A stretch of 19,095 nt of DNA from Rhodoferax sp. (GTDB lineage Bacteria; Pseudomonadota; Gammaproteobacteria; Burkholderiales; Burkholderiaceae_C): NCBI GenBank assembly GCA_028711355.1, contig JAQTSL010000027.1, positions 1 through 19,095 on the forward strand, given 5' to 3'. Position numbers and translations under genes: made by a program. Positions 1 to 6,930 of the stretch are shown in pieces; within the stretch, counting starts at the first letter, position 1; every line of letters begins with the position of its first letter. The notes beneath the pieces were generated by a model. The model did no database searches and was not told where the DNA came from. It saw only the letters and a program-made list of their open reading frames with translations.

Positions 1-420
1 GGGGTTTATGCCGTGCAAGACATTGCCGAGGGGCAGGACATCATCGAATACGTGGGCCAGATCATCAGTTGGCAAGAAGCCCAGGTGCGCCATCCACACG
101 ATCCGACCGACCCCAACCATACCTTTTATTTTCACATTGACGAAGCTCGGGTGATTGACGCGCTGCACGGCGGCAATTCATCACGCTGGATCAATCACTC
201 GTGCGACGGCAATTGCGAAGCCGATCAACGCGATGGCCGCATTTTTATCAAGGCGCTGCGCAATATTGCCGCTGGTGAAGAATTGCATTACGACTACGGC
301 CTGATCATTGACGAACACTACACCCCAAAGCTCAAGGCCGAATACCCCTGCTGGTGTGGCTCGGCACGTTGCCGCGGCACGCTGTTGGCGCCCAAGCGCA
401 AGCCGCGGGCTGACAAATAG
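1..420 (+). CDS. SET-domain protein, 5' truncated by window edge
   Basis: The reading frame is open from base 1, so the gene starts upstream and at least 139 residues are visible. A GTG at 13 is an internal valine, because the preceding residues (GVYAV) already belong to the SET fold (typical G-x-G-[VF]-[YF]-A). The SET signature is clear: an IIEYVG strand near residue 15, the pseudoknot motif WINHSC at about 63-68, and the catalytic-site YDYG at about 97-100. A post-SET zinc cluster CWC-x4-C follows at about residues 117-124. SET proteins are lysine methyltransferases using S-adenosylmethionine; bacterial members are usually small, cytoplasmic and of unknown substrate. The gene ends 11 bp before birA on the same strand, so they may be co-transcribed. 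Family assignment is firm; substrate and physiological role are not known from this sequence. Confidence 0.85.
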   Translation, partial: GVYAVQDIAEGQDIIEYVGQIISWQEAQVRHPHDPTDPNHTFYFHIDEARVIDALHGGNSSRWINHSCDGNCEADQRDGRIFIKALRNIAAGEELHYDYGLIIDEHYTPKLKAEYPCWCGSARCRGTLLAPKRKPRADK

Positions 421-431
421 GCCGCTCTGCC

Positions 432-1250
432 ATGACCTTGCGTGACATGACTGCCTGGCCTTCTGAGGCCGTCTGGCAGGCGATCGAACCCGGTTTGCCC
501 GGCTTCACGGTCGAGGTGGTGCCCGAGATCGACTCGACCAACGCCGAACTGATGCGCCGCGCCCGCGCGGGCAACCTGGCACCCACGCTGTTGGTCGCCG
601 AACATCAGCACGCCGGTCGTGGCCGGCTTGGCCGCCCCTGGCATGATGGTCGTGATGCGGCGGGTGGCCCCGGCTGCCTGATGTTCTCACTGGGGCTGAC
701 GCTGGCGCCTGGCGCCTGGTCAGGGCTGTCGCTGGCGGTGGGCTTGAGCCTGGCCCAAAGTCTGCATGACGACCTTGCCCTAAAGTGGCCCAACGACCTG
801 TATTGGCGCGACCGCAAACTAGCCGGAGTGCTGGTGGAAACGCTCAACTGGGGTGGCCAATATACCGGGCCACAGCGCTATGTGGTGGTCGGTGTAGGCG
901 TCAACATCTTGTATCCACCAGCCGACAATTTGAGCACCGAGCCGGCTGCGCTGACCGAGCTTTTGCCGGGCATTACCGCAGCGCTGGCGTTGCCCCGCGT
1001 AGCAGCGCCGTTGGTGCTGGCTATGCAGCGGTTCGAACAGGAAGGCTTTGCACCGTTGCAACGGGCCTTCCACGCGCGCGATGCGTTGGCGCAGGTCGCC
1101 GTCACGCTGAGCGACGGCACCCAGGGCGTGGCACAAGGAGTCGATGCCAGTGGCGCCCTGCTGGTAAAAACTCATGCGGGCGTGCAACGTGTCACCAGTG
1201 CCGAGATCAGCGTGCGAGCGCTGCACCCACCAATCGACCATCCGATCTGA
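432..1250 (+). CDS. birA: Biotin--[acetyl-CoA-carboxylase] ligase, monofunctional
   Basis: This 272-residue protein activates biotin with ATP to biotinyl-AMP and transfers it to the lysine of biotin carboxyl carrier protein in the cytoplasm, enabling fatty-acid synthesis. Visible motifs are the substrate-entry DSTNAELMRRA at about 34-44, the biotinoyl-AMP loop GRGRLGRPW at 62-70, and the KWPNDL segment at 118-123 followed by the K-L-A-G-V-L strand with catalytic lysine at about 129. GVGVNI lies near 154-159, and a C-terminal SH3-like domain follows (about residues 220-265). There is no N-terminal winged helix, so it is the group I, non-DNA-binding type and should not act as a biotin repressor. 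The ATG at 432 is used; an in-frame ATG at 447 is a possible alternative. It sits between a SET-domain gene and a SPOR-domain gene on the same strand, with short gaps. Confidence 0.93.
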   Translation: MTLRDMTAWPSEAVWQAIEPGLPGFTVEVVPEIDSTNAELMRRARAGNLAPTLLVAEHQHAGRGRLGRPWHDGRDAAGGPGCLMFSLGLTLAPGAWSGLSLAVGLSLAQSLHDDLALKWPNDLYWRDRKLAGVLVETLNWGGQYTGPQRYVVVGVGVNILYPPADNLSTEPAALTELLPGITAALALPRVAAPLVLAMQRFEQEGFAPLQRAFHARDALAQVAVTLSDGTQGVAQGVDASGALLVKTHAGVQRVTSAEISVRALHPPIDHPI

Positions 1251-1262
1251 GGCGCCACCGCC

Positions 1263-1958
1263 ATGTTGCGCCTGATCGTCTTGCTGCTGATGTTGCTCAA
1301 CTTGGGCTACCTGGCCTGGAGTGAGGGCTGGCTGCGCGGCTACGGCTGGGCACCCGTGCAACAACACGAACCCGAGCGCATGGCCCAGCAGATCAACCCG
1401 CAGGCGCTATCGGTGCTGACCAAAAGTAGCGCCCCGAGCTCGACCAAGGTGGCCACCGTAGCCAGCGCCCCTACCACCATGCGTTGCCTGCAAAGCAACG
1501 ATCTTGATGTCAAACAGGCCGACCTTTTGCGACCGCTTTTAGCCAGCCAATTCACGCCCGACGCCTGGCGACTTGACGAACGTCTGTCGCCACCACGCTG
1601 GATGCTGTATCTGGGCAAGTTCGCCAACCAGGCCGACCAGGCCAAAAAGCGGACCCAGTTGACAGCGCTCAAAGTCAAATTTGAGATGTTAGAAATCGCC
1701 GAACTGGTGCCCGGCTTTTCGTTGGGCTTGTACGCCACGCCAAAGGCCGCTAACGACGCGTTGACGGCCTTGTCCCGGCGCGGTCTGCGTGCCGTCAAAG
1801 TGGCGCAAGTGCAGGCCCCGTCGGCAGGCTATCGCCTGCGCCTGGACCTGGTCAGCCCAACGCAGGCGTCGGTACAGGCGCTGCGGGACGCGCTGCCCGA
1901 ACTGTTACTGCAAAACTGCGCCGATGCACTGGCTCAACCGGCGCAAGAGTGGCAATAG
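1263..1958 (+). CDS. Membrane-anchored SPOR-domain protein
   Basis: The protein has 231 residues. An N-terminal hydrophobic stretch (about residues 2-19, rich in Leu) followed by charged and polar sequence looks like an uncleaved signal anchor, placing the rest in the periplasm. A low-complexity linker (Ala, Ser, Thr, about residues 55-75) leads to a folded region (about 105-180). That region has the pattern of a SPOR domain: a YLGKFANQADQAKKR strand-helix, then GLYATPKAANDALTALSRRGLRAVKV. SPOR domains bind denuded glycan strands of peptidoglycan, usually at division sites. The gene starts 12 bp after birA and is probably in the same transcript. The match is by pattern only and SPOR sequences are weakly conserved, so the domain call is moderately sure and the precise function unknown. 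Confidence 0.7.
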   Translation: MLRLIVLLLMLLNLGYLAWSEGWLRGYGWAPVQQHEPERMAQQINPQALSVLTKSSAPSSTKVATVASAPTTMRCLQSNDLDVKQADLLRPLLASQFTPDAWRLDERLSPPRWMLYLGKFANQADQAKKRTQLTALKVKFEMLEIAELVPGFSLGLYATPKAANDALTALSRRGLRAVKVAQVQAPSAGYRLRLDLVSPTQASVQALRDALPELLLQNCADALAQPAQEWQ

Positions 1959-2019
1959 CTGCAAGAGCGCGGCATACATGCGCCGATCCATCCGTCGCCC
2001 GCAGGGGTCGTCAACAAAT

Positions 2020-3477
2020 TCAGACGCGGTCTGGCGTTTCAGGATCAGTGGCGGTGAAACGCACCACAAAGCGAGCGCCTGGCGGGTTCTGACCAGGCCG
2101 GGCGTCTTCCATGCTAACCGTGGCGCCGTACTGTTGGGCAATTTCCAGCACGATGGGCAAGCCCAACCCGGAGCCGTCCGCCTCAGTTCCCAGGGCGCGG
2201 TAGAAGGGCTGAAAAATCAGCTCCCGCTCGGCTGCTGGAACACCGGGGCCGGAGTCTTCTACCTGCAACACCAAAGTGCGCCCAAACGGATCGGTCAAGA
2301 CCCGGGCCGTGATGACGCCAGGTTTGTCGATCGCCGAGGGCGTGTAGTTGATGGCGTTGTCTAACAGGTTGCGCACCATTTCCTTGAGCAACGTCGCGTT
2401 GCCCAGCACCGTGCAACCGGGCGTGCCGGGCTGGGTACCTTCGTAGCCCAGATCGATGTGCTTGTCCAGCGCCCGCGGCACACAGTCACGCACCACCGAC
2501 ATACACAGTTCAGCCAGGTCACAAACACTGCGCTGCATCGCCGAGCCGCTGCTTTCGGCGCGTGCCAGCGCCAGCAACTGGTTGACACTGTGGGTGGCAC
2601 GCACACTGGCGCGCCCGATCTGGCGCAGCGACTGCTTTAAATCTTCGGCGCTGGCGCCTTCAAGCTGGGCCAGATCAGCCTGCATGCGCAGGCCCGCCAA
2701 CGGCGTCTTGAGCTGGTGCGCGGCGTCGGCCAAAAAGCGCTTCTGGGTGGCAATCGACTCGGTCAGGCGCAGCAGCAGGTCGTTGACCGAATCGACCAGC
2801 GGCGACACCTCCAGCGGCACCGCCTGCGCGTCAATCGGGCGCAGGTCATCTGGCTTGCGGGCCCGGATGCGATCTTCCAGTTGATGCAGCGGCTTGATCG
2901 CCTGTACCAGCGCCAGCCATACCAGCAGCACTGCAAGCGGCAGGATGACAAACTGCGGCAACATCACACCCTTGACAATTTCAGTCGCCAGAATTGAGCG
3001 CTTTTCAAGCGTTTCAGCCACCTGCACCAGTGCCGGGGCCGCGTCAACATCTGGCAGGCTGACCCACATATAGGCCACCTTGACGTCAAAGCTCTTGACG
3101 ACATCGTCGCGAATATGGACTTCATCGGGCACGATCACTTCACTTTCGGGTGGGCGTGGCAAATCACGTTCACCACTGAGAAGTTGACCGCGCGGACTGA
3201 TCACCTGGTAATAGACCGTGTCGGAATCATCGGCACGAAGCAGTTCGCGCGCGGGTCGTGGCAGCACAAAATGGGCCTGGCTGTGGCGCACCGTGATCAA
3301 CTGCGCCATGGCCCGCACGTTGTATTCCAGCGCTCGGTCAAACGGCCGGCCCGCAATGCTCTGCGCCACCAGCCAGGTCAGCACCAGGCTGATTGGCCAC
3401 AGCAGCAGCAAAGGTGTCAGCATCCAGTCAAGAATTTCACCAAACAGCGAGCGCTGTTCACGCTGAAAGATGTTCAC
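2020..3477 (-). CDS. TctE-like sensor histidine kinase
   Basis: This 485-residue inner-membrane sensor kinase has transmembrane helices at about 20-41 and 173-194. They enclose a periplasmic domain of about 130 residues resembling the 2CSK_N type of TctE/QseC kinases. The cytoplasmic part has a HAMP-like linker, the H-box with phospho-acceptor His254 (AAHQLKTPLAGLR), the N-box LLDNAINYTP (Asn374), the G1 box DSGPGVP (408-414) and the G2 box GSGLGLPIV (435-443). The start is GTG at 3477; an in-frame TGA two codons upstream rules out an earlier start, and no good ribosome-binding site is seen. It lies downstream of the response regulator at 3678-4352 and should phosphorylate it. A 200-bp gap holding REP-like palindromes separates the two, unusual for a pair often found overlapping. 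The signal is unknown; no tricarboxylate transporter genes are adjacent to support the tct name. Confidence 0.9.
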   Translation of the reverse strand: MNIFQREQRSLFGEILDWMLTPLLLLWPISLVLTWLVAQSIAGRPFDRALEYNVRAMAQLITVRHSQAHFVLPRPARELLRADDSDTVYYQVISPRGQLLSGERDLPRPPESEVIVPDEVHIRDDVVKSFDVKVAYMWVSLPDVDAAPALVQVAETLEKRSILATEIVKGVMLPQFVILPLAVLLVWLALVQAIKPLHQLEDRIRARKPDDLRPIDAQAVPLEVSPLVDSVNDLLLRLTESIATQKRFLADAAHQLKTPLAGLRMQADLAQLEGASAEDLKQSLRQIGRASVRATHSVNQLLALARAESSGSAMQRSVCDLAELCMSVVRDCVPRALDKHIDLGYEGTQPGTPGCTVLGNATLLKEMVRNLLDNAINYTPSAIDKPGVITARVLTDPFGRTLVLQVEDSGPGVPAAERELIFQPFYRALGTEADGSGLGLPIVLEIAQQYGATVSMEDARPGQNPPGARFVVRFTATDPETPDRV

Positions 3478-3556
3478 GATAGATCAATCTGGCGCTAACT
3501 GCCTGGCCGTAGAGCCAGCCCGAAGCATGAAATACAAATCTTGCGTACAAGCCGCA

Positions 3557-3639
3557 GAATTGGGGTCAGAGCCCAATTCGGTGCCACTGTCTTGGCCAGC
3601 GCCGATGTCTTGCCCCGAATTGGGATCCGACCCCAATTC
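3557..3639. repeat. Pair of inverted REP-like palindromes
   Basis: Two 23-bp imperfect palindromes lie at 3557-3579 and 3617-3639. Each has the arms GAATTGGG and CCCAATTC around a 7-bp centre. The centre reads GTCAGAG in the first copy and ATCCGAC in the second. Read on the minus strand, the second copy becomes nearly identical to the first (GTCGGAT centre), and a CGG follows each in that orientation, so the two are inverted relative to each other with 37 bp between. This is the arrangement of a BIME made from REP sequences. The GGGGTCAGA core resembles motifs seen dispersed in proteobacterial genomes with REP-associated tyrosine transposases. No transposase is in the window. The pair lies inside the response-regulator / kinase transcript. 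Confidence 0.75.
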
Positions 3640-3677
3640 AGCTACCGGGCCAATTTGTCGGTATTCCACGTTAACGC

Positions 3678-4352
3678 CTAACCTGAAATTTTTTCCAGGC
3701 AATAGCCTAACCCGCGCACCGTGGCGATGCGGATCGGGCCTTTTTCGATCTTCTTGCGCAGCCGGTGGATATAGACCTCGATCGCGTTGTTGCTGACCTC
3801 TTCGCCCCATTCGCACAGGCGCTCGACCAACTGGTCCTTGCTGACCAGGCGACCGGCGCGCTGTAGCAGCACTTCGAGCAGGCCAAGTTCACGCGCCGAC
3901 AACTCGACCATGACGCCGTCGATGGTAGCCACGCGTCCGCCTTGGTCATAAACCAGCGGGCCGTGCTTGATGGTGCTGCTGGCGGCACCCATGCCGCGTC
4001 GGCTCAAAGCACGCACCCGCGCCTGCAATTCCTGCAAACTGAAAGGCTTGGCCATGTAATCGTCGGCGCCGTAATCGAGCCCCTTGACGCGCTCTTCCAC
4101 GCTGTCAGCGGCGGTCAGAATCAGCACCGGCAGCGACGAGCCGCGCGCGCGCAGCCGCTTGAGCACCTCCAGCCCGTGCATTTTGGGCAAGCCCAGGTCC
4201 AGAATCAGCAAGTCAAATTCGGTGTTGGTCATCAGCGCCACGTCGGCCTCGGTGCCGCTGGCCACGTGATCGACTGCGGCCCCCGAACTGCGCAGCGTGC
4301 GCAACAGGCCGTCGGCCAAAACCTGATCGTCCTCGGCTATCAAAATTCTCAT
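3678..4352 (-). CDS. OmpR/TctD-family response regulator
   Basis: This is a 224-residue two-component regulator. The receiver domain (about 1-115) has the acidic pair Asp8/Asp9, phospho-acceptor Asp52 (LLILDLGLP), Thr80 and Lys102 (MAKPF). The C-terminal winged-helix DNA-binding domain (about 125-220) has the OmpR-type recognition region SNNAIEVYIHRLRKKIEKG and ends RIATVRGLGYCLEK. The ATG at 4352 is preceded by AGGAG at a normal distance, giving confidence in the start. It probably controls transcription after phosphorylation by the kinase encoded 200 bp downstream. The upstream gene on the same strand is a MarR-type regulator 69 bp away. The target genes cannot be read from the sequence. 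TctD, QseB and PmrA are all close relatives, so I give no symbol. Confidence 0.93.
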   Translation of the reverse strand: MRILIAEDDQVLADGLLRTLRSSGAAVDHVASGTEADVALMTNTEFDLLILDLGLPKMHGLEVLKRLRARGSSLPVLILTAADSVEERVKGLDYGADDYMAKPFSLQELQARVRALSRRGMGAASSTIKHGPLVYDQGGRVATIDGVMVELSARELGLLEVLLQRAGRLVSKDQLVERLCEWGEEVSNNAIEVYIHRLRKKIEKGPIRIATVRGLGYCLEKISG

Positions 4353-4421
4353 GGTGTCTCCTAGGAGTGGCCACCGGGGCCGGTTAGGTTTGGCGCACGT
4401 GGGCGCTTGTTTGCGGTCATT

Positions 4422-4895
4422 TTAGGCGGCGTACGCTTCCAGCCCGATGGCGATCACCGCCGCCACCTCAGCACCGACCGCCTCGCGCAGTTCCTGCTCA
4501 CTCTGGCGCACTGCCTCCTGGTAGGCTTGCAACCAGGCCAGCCCGGTGTCGGTAAACACCACGCGCCGTGCCCGGCCATCGCTAGTATCTGGCAGACGCT
4601 GCACCAGCGCCCAGGCCTGGCACTGATCAACCAGTTTACCCATCGCCTGTTTGGTCACGCCAGCACATTGCGCCAGCTCGGTCAGACGCAGCCCGGCAAC
4701 GTCCAGGTGGCGCGTAATGTGGCCATGCGCCGCCGTCAGACTACCGCGCGCGCACAGGTGCGACAGCGCCAACGGCATACGCTCGTTATCGGCCATCAGG
4801 GCCAGCACACGCGCGTCAAACCGTTGCTGCGCCAGCGCCAGCCAGTGCCCCAGATGAGACTGGCGCCAGTGCGGATCAGACAATGCTTGATTCAT
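4422..4895 (-). CDS. MarR-family transcriptional regulator
   Basis: I choose ATG at 4895 (157 residues). An upstream in-frame start at 4967 would add 24 residues, but it would place the candidate operator and promoter inside the coding region. The winged helix is visible at about 70-120: LRLTELAQCAGVTKQAMGKLVD (recognition helix), then the wing DTSDGRARRVVFTDTG, a hallmark of MarR proteins. Helices before and after would form the dimer interface. MarR proteins are usually repressors released by small phenolic or oxidant ligands and often autoregulate. A 19-bp imperfect inverted repeat lies 8 bp upstream of the start and could be its own operator. The gene is divergent from recA. Family call is firm; ligand and regulon are unknown. 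Confidence 0.85.
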   Translation of the reverse strand: MNQALSDPHWRQSHLGHWLALAQQRFDARVLALMADNERMPLALSHLCARGSLTAAHGHITRHLDVAGLRLTELAQCAGVTKQAMGKLVDQCQAWALVQRLPDTSDGRARRVVFTDTGLAWLQAYQEAVRQSEQELREAVGAEVAAVIAIGLEAYAA

Positions 4896-4902
4896 GGATA
4901 AA

Positions 4903-4921
4903 TAGTAAACCAAATTGACTA
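4903..4921. promoter_or_regulatory. Candidate MarR autoregulatory operator over -10
   Basis: Read on the minus strand the site is TAGTCAATTTGGTTTACTA, an imperfect dyad with arms TAGTcAA and TTtACTA (six of seven positions pair). It contains TACTAT (4902-4907), a good sigma-70 -10 element for the MarR-type gene; the matching -35 is weak. Binding there would block transcription of the regulator. It is 56 bp upstream of the recA LexA box, so an effect on recA is possible but not indicated. Assignment is by dyad shape and position only. Confidence 0.5.
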
Positions 4922-4976
4922 AAAATAGTTTTACAGCATTCAGCCGTGCCCTTAAACTACTGTTCACGCATCCAGC

Positions 4977-4992
4977 CTGTTGTTAAAAACAG
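4977..4992 (+). promoter_or_regulatory. LexA (SOS) box of recA
   Basis: The 16-bp sequence CTGTTGTTAAAAACAG fits the consensus CTGT-N8-ACAG exactly, with an AT-rich centre. It lies 49 bp upstream of the recA start codon, where LexA would occlude the promoter until RecA-ssDNA filaments trigger LexA self-cleavage. I could not identify convincing -35 and -10 hexamers around it. Confidence 0.88.
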
Positions 4993-5041
4993 AGAATGTC
5001 ACCAAACCAATCGCAACCACCCAACCACCAGGAGAACCCCC

Positions 5042-6124
5042 ATGGACGCACCGATCAAAACCCCCGCCCCGATCAACCCAGAGAAGGCCAAAGCGCTACA
5101 AGTGGCGCTGGCACAGATCGAAAAGCAATTTGGCAAGGGCACCATCATGCGCCTGGGCGAAGGCGAGGTGATCGAAGATATTCAGGTGGTGTCAACCGGC
5201 TCGCTCGGGCTGGACATCGCGCTGGGCGTGGGCGGCTTGCCACGCGGCCGCGTGGTTGAAATCTACGGGCCCGAGTCTTCCGGCAAAACCACGCTGACCT
5301 TGCAGGTGATTGCCGAAATGCAAAAGCTCAACGGCCAATGCGCTTTTGTCGATGCCGAGCACGCGCTGGACATCCAGTACGCGCAGAACCTGGGCGTCAA
5401 TCTGCAAGAACTGCTGATCAGCCAGCCCGACACCGGTGAGCAGGCGCTGGAGATCGTTGACAGCCTGGTGCGCTCCGGCGCAGTCGATCTGATCGTGGTG
5501 GACTCGGTGGCAGCCCTCACGCCAAAGGCCGAACTGGAAGGCGAAATGGGCGACAGTCTGCCCGGCTTGCAGGCGCGACTGATGAGCCAGGCGCTGCGCA
5601 AGCTCACCGCGCACATCAAAAAAACCAATTGCCTGGTGATTTTCATCAACCAGATCCGCATGAAGATCGGCGTCATGTTTGGTAGCCCCGAGACCACCAC
5701 CGGCGGCAACGCGCTGAAGTTTTACGCCTCGGTTCGCCTGGACATCCGGCGCACCGGCACCATCAAGAAAGGCGACGAATCGGTCGGCAACGAAACCAAA
5801 GTAAAAGTGGTCAAAAACAAGGTGGCGCCACCGTTCAAGACGGCCGAATTCGACATCATGTTTGGCCTGGGCATCAGCCGCGAAGGCGAAATCATCGACA
5901 TGGGGGTCAACGCCAACATCATCGAAAAATCGGGCGCCTGGTACGCCTACAACGGTGAAAAGATCGGCCAGGGCCGCGACAACGCACGCGAGTTTTTGAA
6001 GGAAAACGCCGACCTGTCGCGCGAGATCGAAAACAAGGTGCGGGCCTCGCTCGGCATTGCCCTGATGGGCGGCGGCGAAGCGCCTGAGACAAACCCCAAA
6101 GTTGCAAGCAAAAAAGCTGTATAG
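5042..6124 (+). CDS. recA: Recombinase RecA
   Basis: RecA polymerises on single-stranded DNA, drives ATP-dependent homologous pairing and strand exchange, and stimulates LexA self-cleavage. The ATG at 5042 follows AGGAG at a good distance and gives 360 residues, typical for the family. The frame is open further upstream, but those codons cover the LexA box. Walker A is GPESSGKTT (76-84) and Walker B is the DLIVVDSVAAL strand. The L1 loop includes EGEMGDSLPGLQARLMSQALRK, and the L2 loop lies around FGSPETTTGGNALKFY. The C-terminal tail ends in a basic AAs-KK segment and is less acidic than in Escherichia coli RecA. Its last codons and stop run into a palindromic repeat at 6115-6150. recX follows 146 bp downstream on the same strand. 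Confidence 0.99.
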   Translation: MDAPIKTPAPINPEKAKALQVALAQIEKQFGKGTIMRLGEGEVIEDIQVVSTGSLGLDIALGVGGLPRGRVVEIYGPESSGKTTLTLQVIAEMQKLNGQCAFVDAEHALDIQYAQNLGVNLQELLISQPDTGEQALEIVDSLVRSGAVDLIVVDSVAALTPKAELEGEMGDSLPGLQARLMSQALRKLTAHIKKTNCLVIFINQIRMKIGVMFGSPETTTGGNALKFYASVRLDIRRTGTIKKGDESVGNETKVKVVKNKVAPPFKTAEFDIMFGLGISREGEIIDMGVNANIIEKSGAWYAYNGEKIGQGRDNAREFLKENADLSREIENKVRASLGIALMGGGEAPETNPKVASKKAV

Positions 6125-6150
6125 CGCTTATACCTAAAGCGTTACAAGCT
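6115..6150. repeat. Palindromic repeat over the recA stop
   Basis: A 36-bp imperfect inverted repeat with outer arms AGCTGTA and TACAAGCT and inner arms CGCTT and AAGCG around a short loop. An AT-rich run follows it (6151-6160). The recA stop TAG (6122-6124) lies inside the left arm. The pattern (AGCT ... AGCGCTTAT ... AAGCG ... AGCTAT) resembles a short dispersed palindrome I recall from Comamonadaceae intergenic regions, here a degenerate copy. It may act as a weak terminator or 3'-end stabiliser for recA mRNA. Confidence 0.6.
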
Positions 6151-6192
6151 ATATATTTTAGAGCATGAAATTGGTATTTACGGGCCTGAGTG

Positions 6193-6266
6193 TGATCATC
6201 CCGGACCTGATCCAGGATCCAGTGCAGTCCGAAGTCATGGATACCGGGTCGTGGCCCGGCATGACA
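6193..6266. repeat. Palindromic intergenic repeat ahead of recX
   Basis: Two arms of about 29 bp (6193-6221 and 6238-6266) are imperfect reverse complements around a 16-bp spacer. The left begins TGATCATCCCGGACCTGATC and the right ends GGCCCGGCATGACA. The CCGGG-rich arms with ATGAC / GTCAT ends resemble a widespread class of proteobacterial dispersed repeats. The right end stops 4 bp before the recX ATG and takes the place where a ribosome-binding site would be. Confidence 0.7.
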
Positions 6267-6270
6267 AGTC

Positions 6271-6723
6271 ATGACCTTTGACCCACCCTCGTTGAAAGGC
6301 CAGGCGCTGCGCCTGCTCAGCGGACGTGAACACTCACGCGCCGAGCTGGAGCGCAAACTGGCACGCTTTGAAGAACAGCCCGGCAGCCTGGCAGCGGCGC
6401 TGGACGACTTGCAGGCCAAGGGTTTCATCAGCGAGCAGCGGGTGGTCGAATCGGTGGTGAACCGCCGCTCTGGCAAACTCGGCGCTGCGCGCATCCGACA
6501 GGAACTGCAGGGAAAAGGGCTCAACGCCGAGGCGGTGGATCACGCCATTGGGCAATTGCGGGCATCTGAACAAGAGCGGGCACTTGAGGTTTGGCGCAAA
6601 AAATTCGACGCGCCGCCGGCAGACGCCAGCCAACGTGCGCGCCAGTTCCGGTTTCTGAGCGCCCGCGGCTTCAGCGGCGACGTGATCCAGCGGGTGCTGG
6701 CTGGTGGCTACAGCGACGATTGA
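6271..6723 (+). CDS. recX: Regulatory protein RecX
   Basis: RecX binds RecA filaments and modulates, usually inhibits, their extension and ATPase activity. The 150-residue protein has the family's tandem three-helix repeats: SLKGQALRLLSGREHSRAELERKL at the N-terminus, DDLQAKGFISEQRVVESVVNRR in the middle, and FRFLSARGFSGDVIQRVL at the C-terminus. The ATG at 6271 is forced by an in-frame TGA at 6262-6264. No ribosome-binding site precedes it: the 5' flank is the arm of a palindromic repeat. Read-through transcription from recA is the likely source of message, but translation may be weak or depend on the hairpin. Family call is firm from sequence and position after recA. Confidence 0.93.
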   Translation: MTFDPPSLKGQALRLLSGREHSRAELERKLARFEEQPGSLAAALDDLQAKGFISEQRVVESVVNRRSGKLGAARIRQELQGKGLNAEAVDHAIGQLRASEQERALEVWRKKFDAPPADASQRARQFRFLSARGFSGDVIQRVLAGGYSDD

Positions 6724-6748
6724 ACCCGGCCGCGGGTGGCAAAGAAAG

Positions 6749-6930
6749 TTAAACCGAGAAAATCCATTGGGGCACAGATGGATGGCGAAGCGAGTTGCGA
6801 GGCAGTTTGGGCTGGCGTGAGGCGTTCATAGCTCGGCCATGAACAACGAACGACCGTCCAAAATGACCGCAAGTCGGCCGCCAGCCGCTGCGCAGGGTCG
6901 AACACCCGCCTAATGGATTTTCTCGGTTAA
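6749..6930. repeat. 182-bp element with 20-bp terminal inverted repeats
   Basis: The left end reads TTAAACCGAGAAAATCCATT (6749-6768). The right end (6912-6930) is its reverse complement except for one missing A. The interior is non-coding by my reading; it contains a near-palindrome TTCATAGC...GCCATGAA at about 6827-6845. The convergent genes recX and argC flank it, and the right terminus supplies the TAA stop of argC. This is the architecture of a MITE or similar non-autonomous element. I cannot see a clear target-site duplication beyond an ambiguous AG/TA flank. A similar terminus occurs at 18182-18199. Confidence 0.75.

Noticed and set aside
3484..3816. Minus-strand frame with a repeated ELGSDPNS peptide
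   Set aside because: The peptide repeat is only the translation of the two REP palindromes, and the frame overlaps the response regulator gene.
6708..6905. A 65-codon minus-strand frame in the recX/argC gap
   Set aside because: It lies mostly within the terminal-inverted-repeat element and overlaps recX; likely non-coding.
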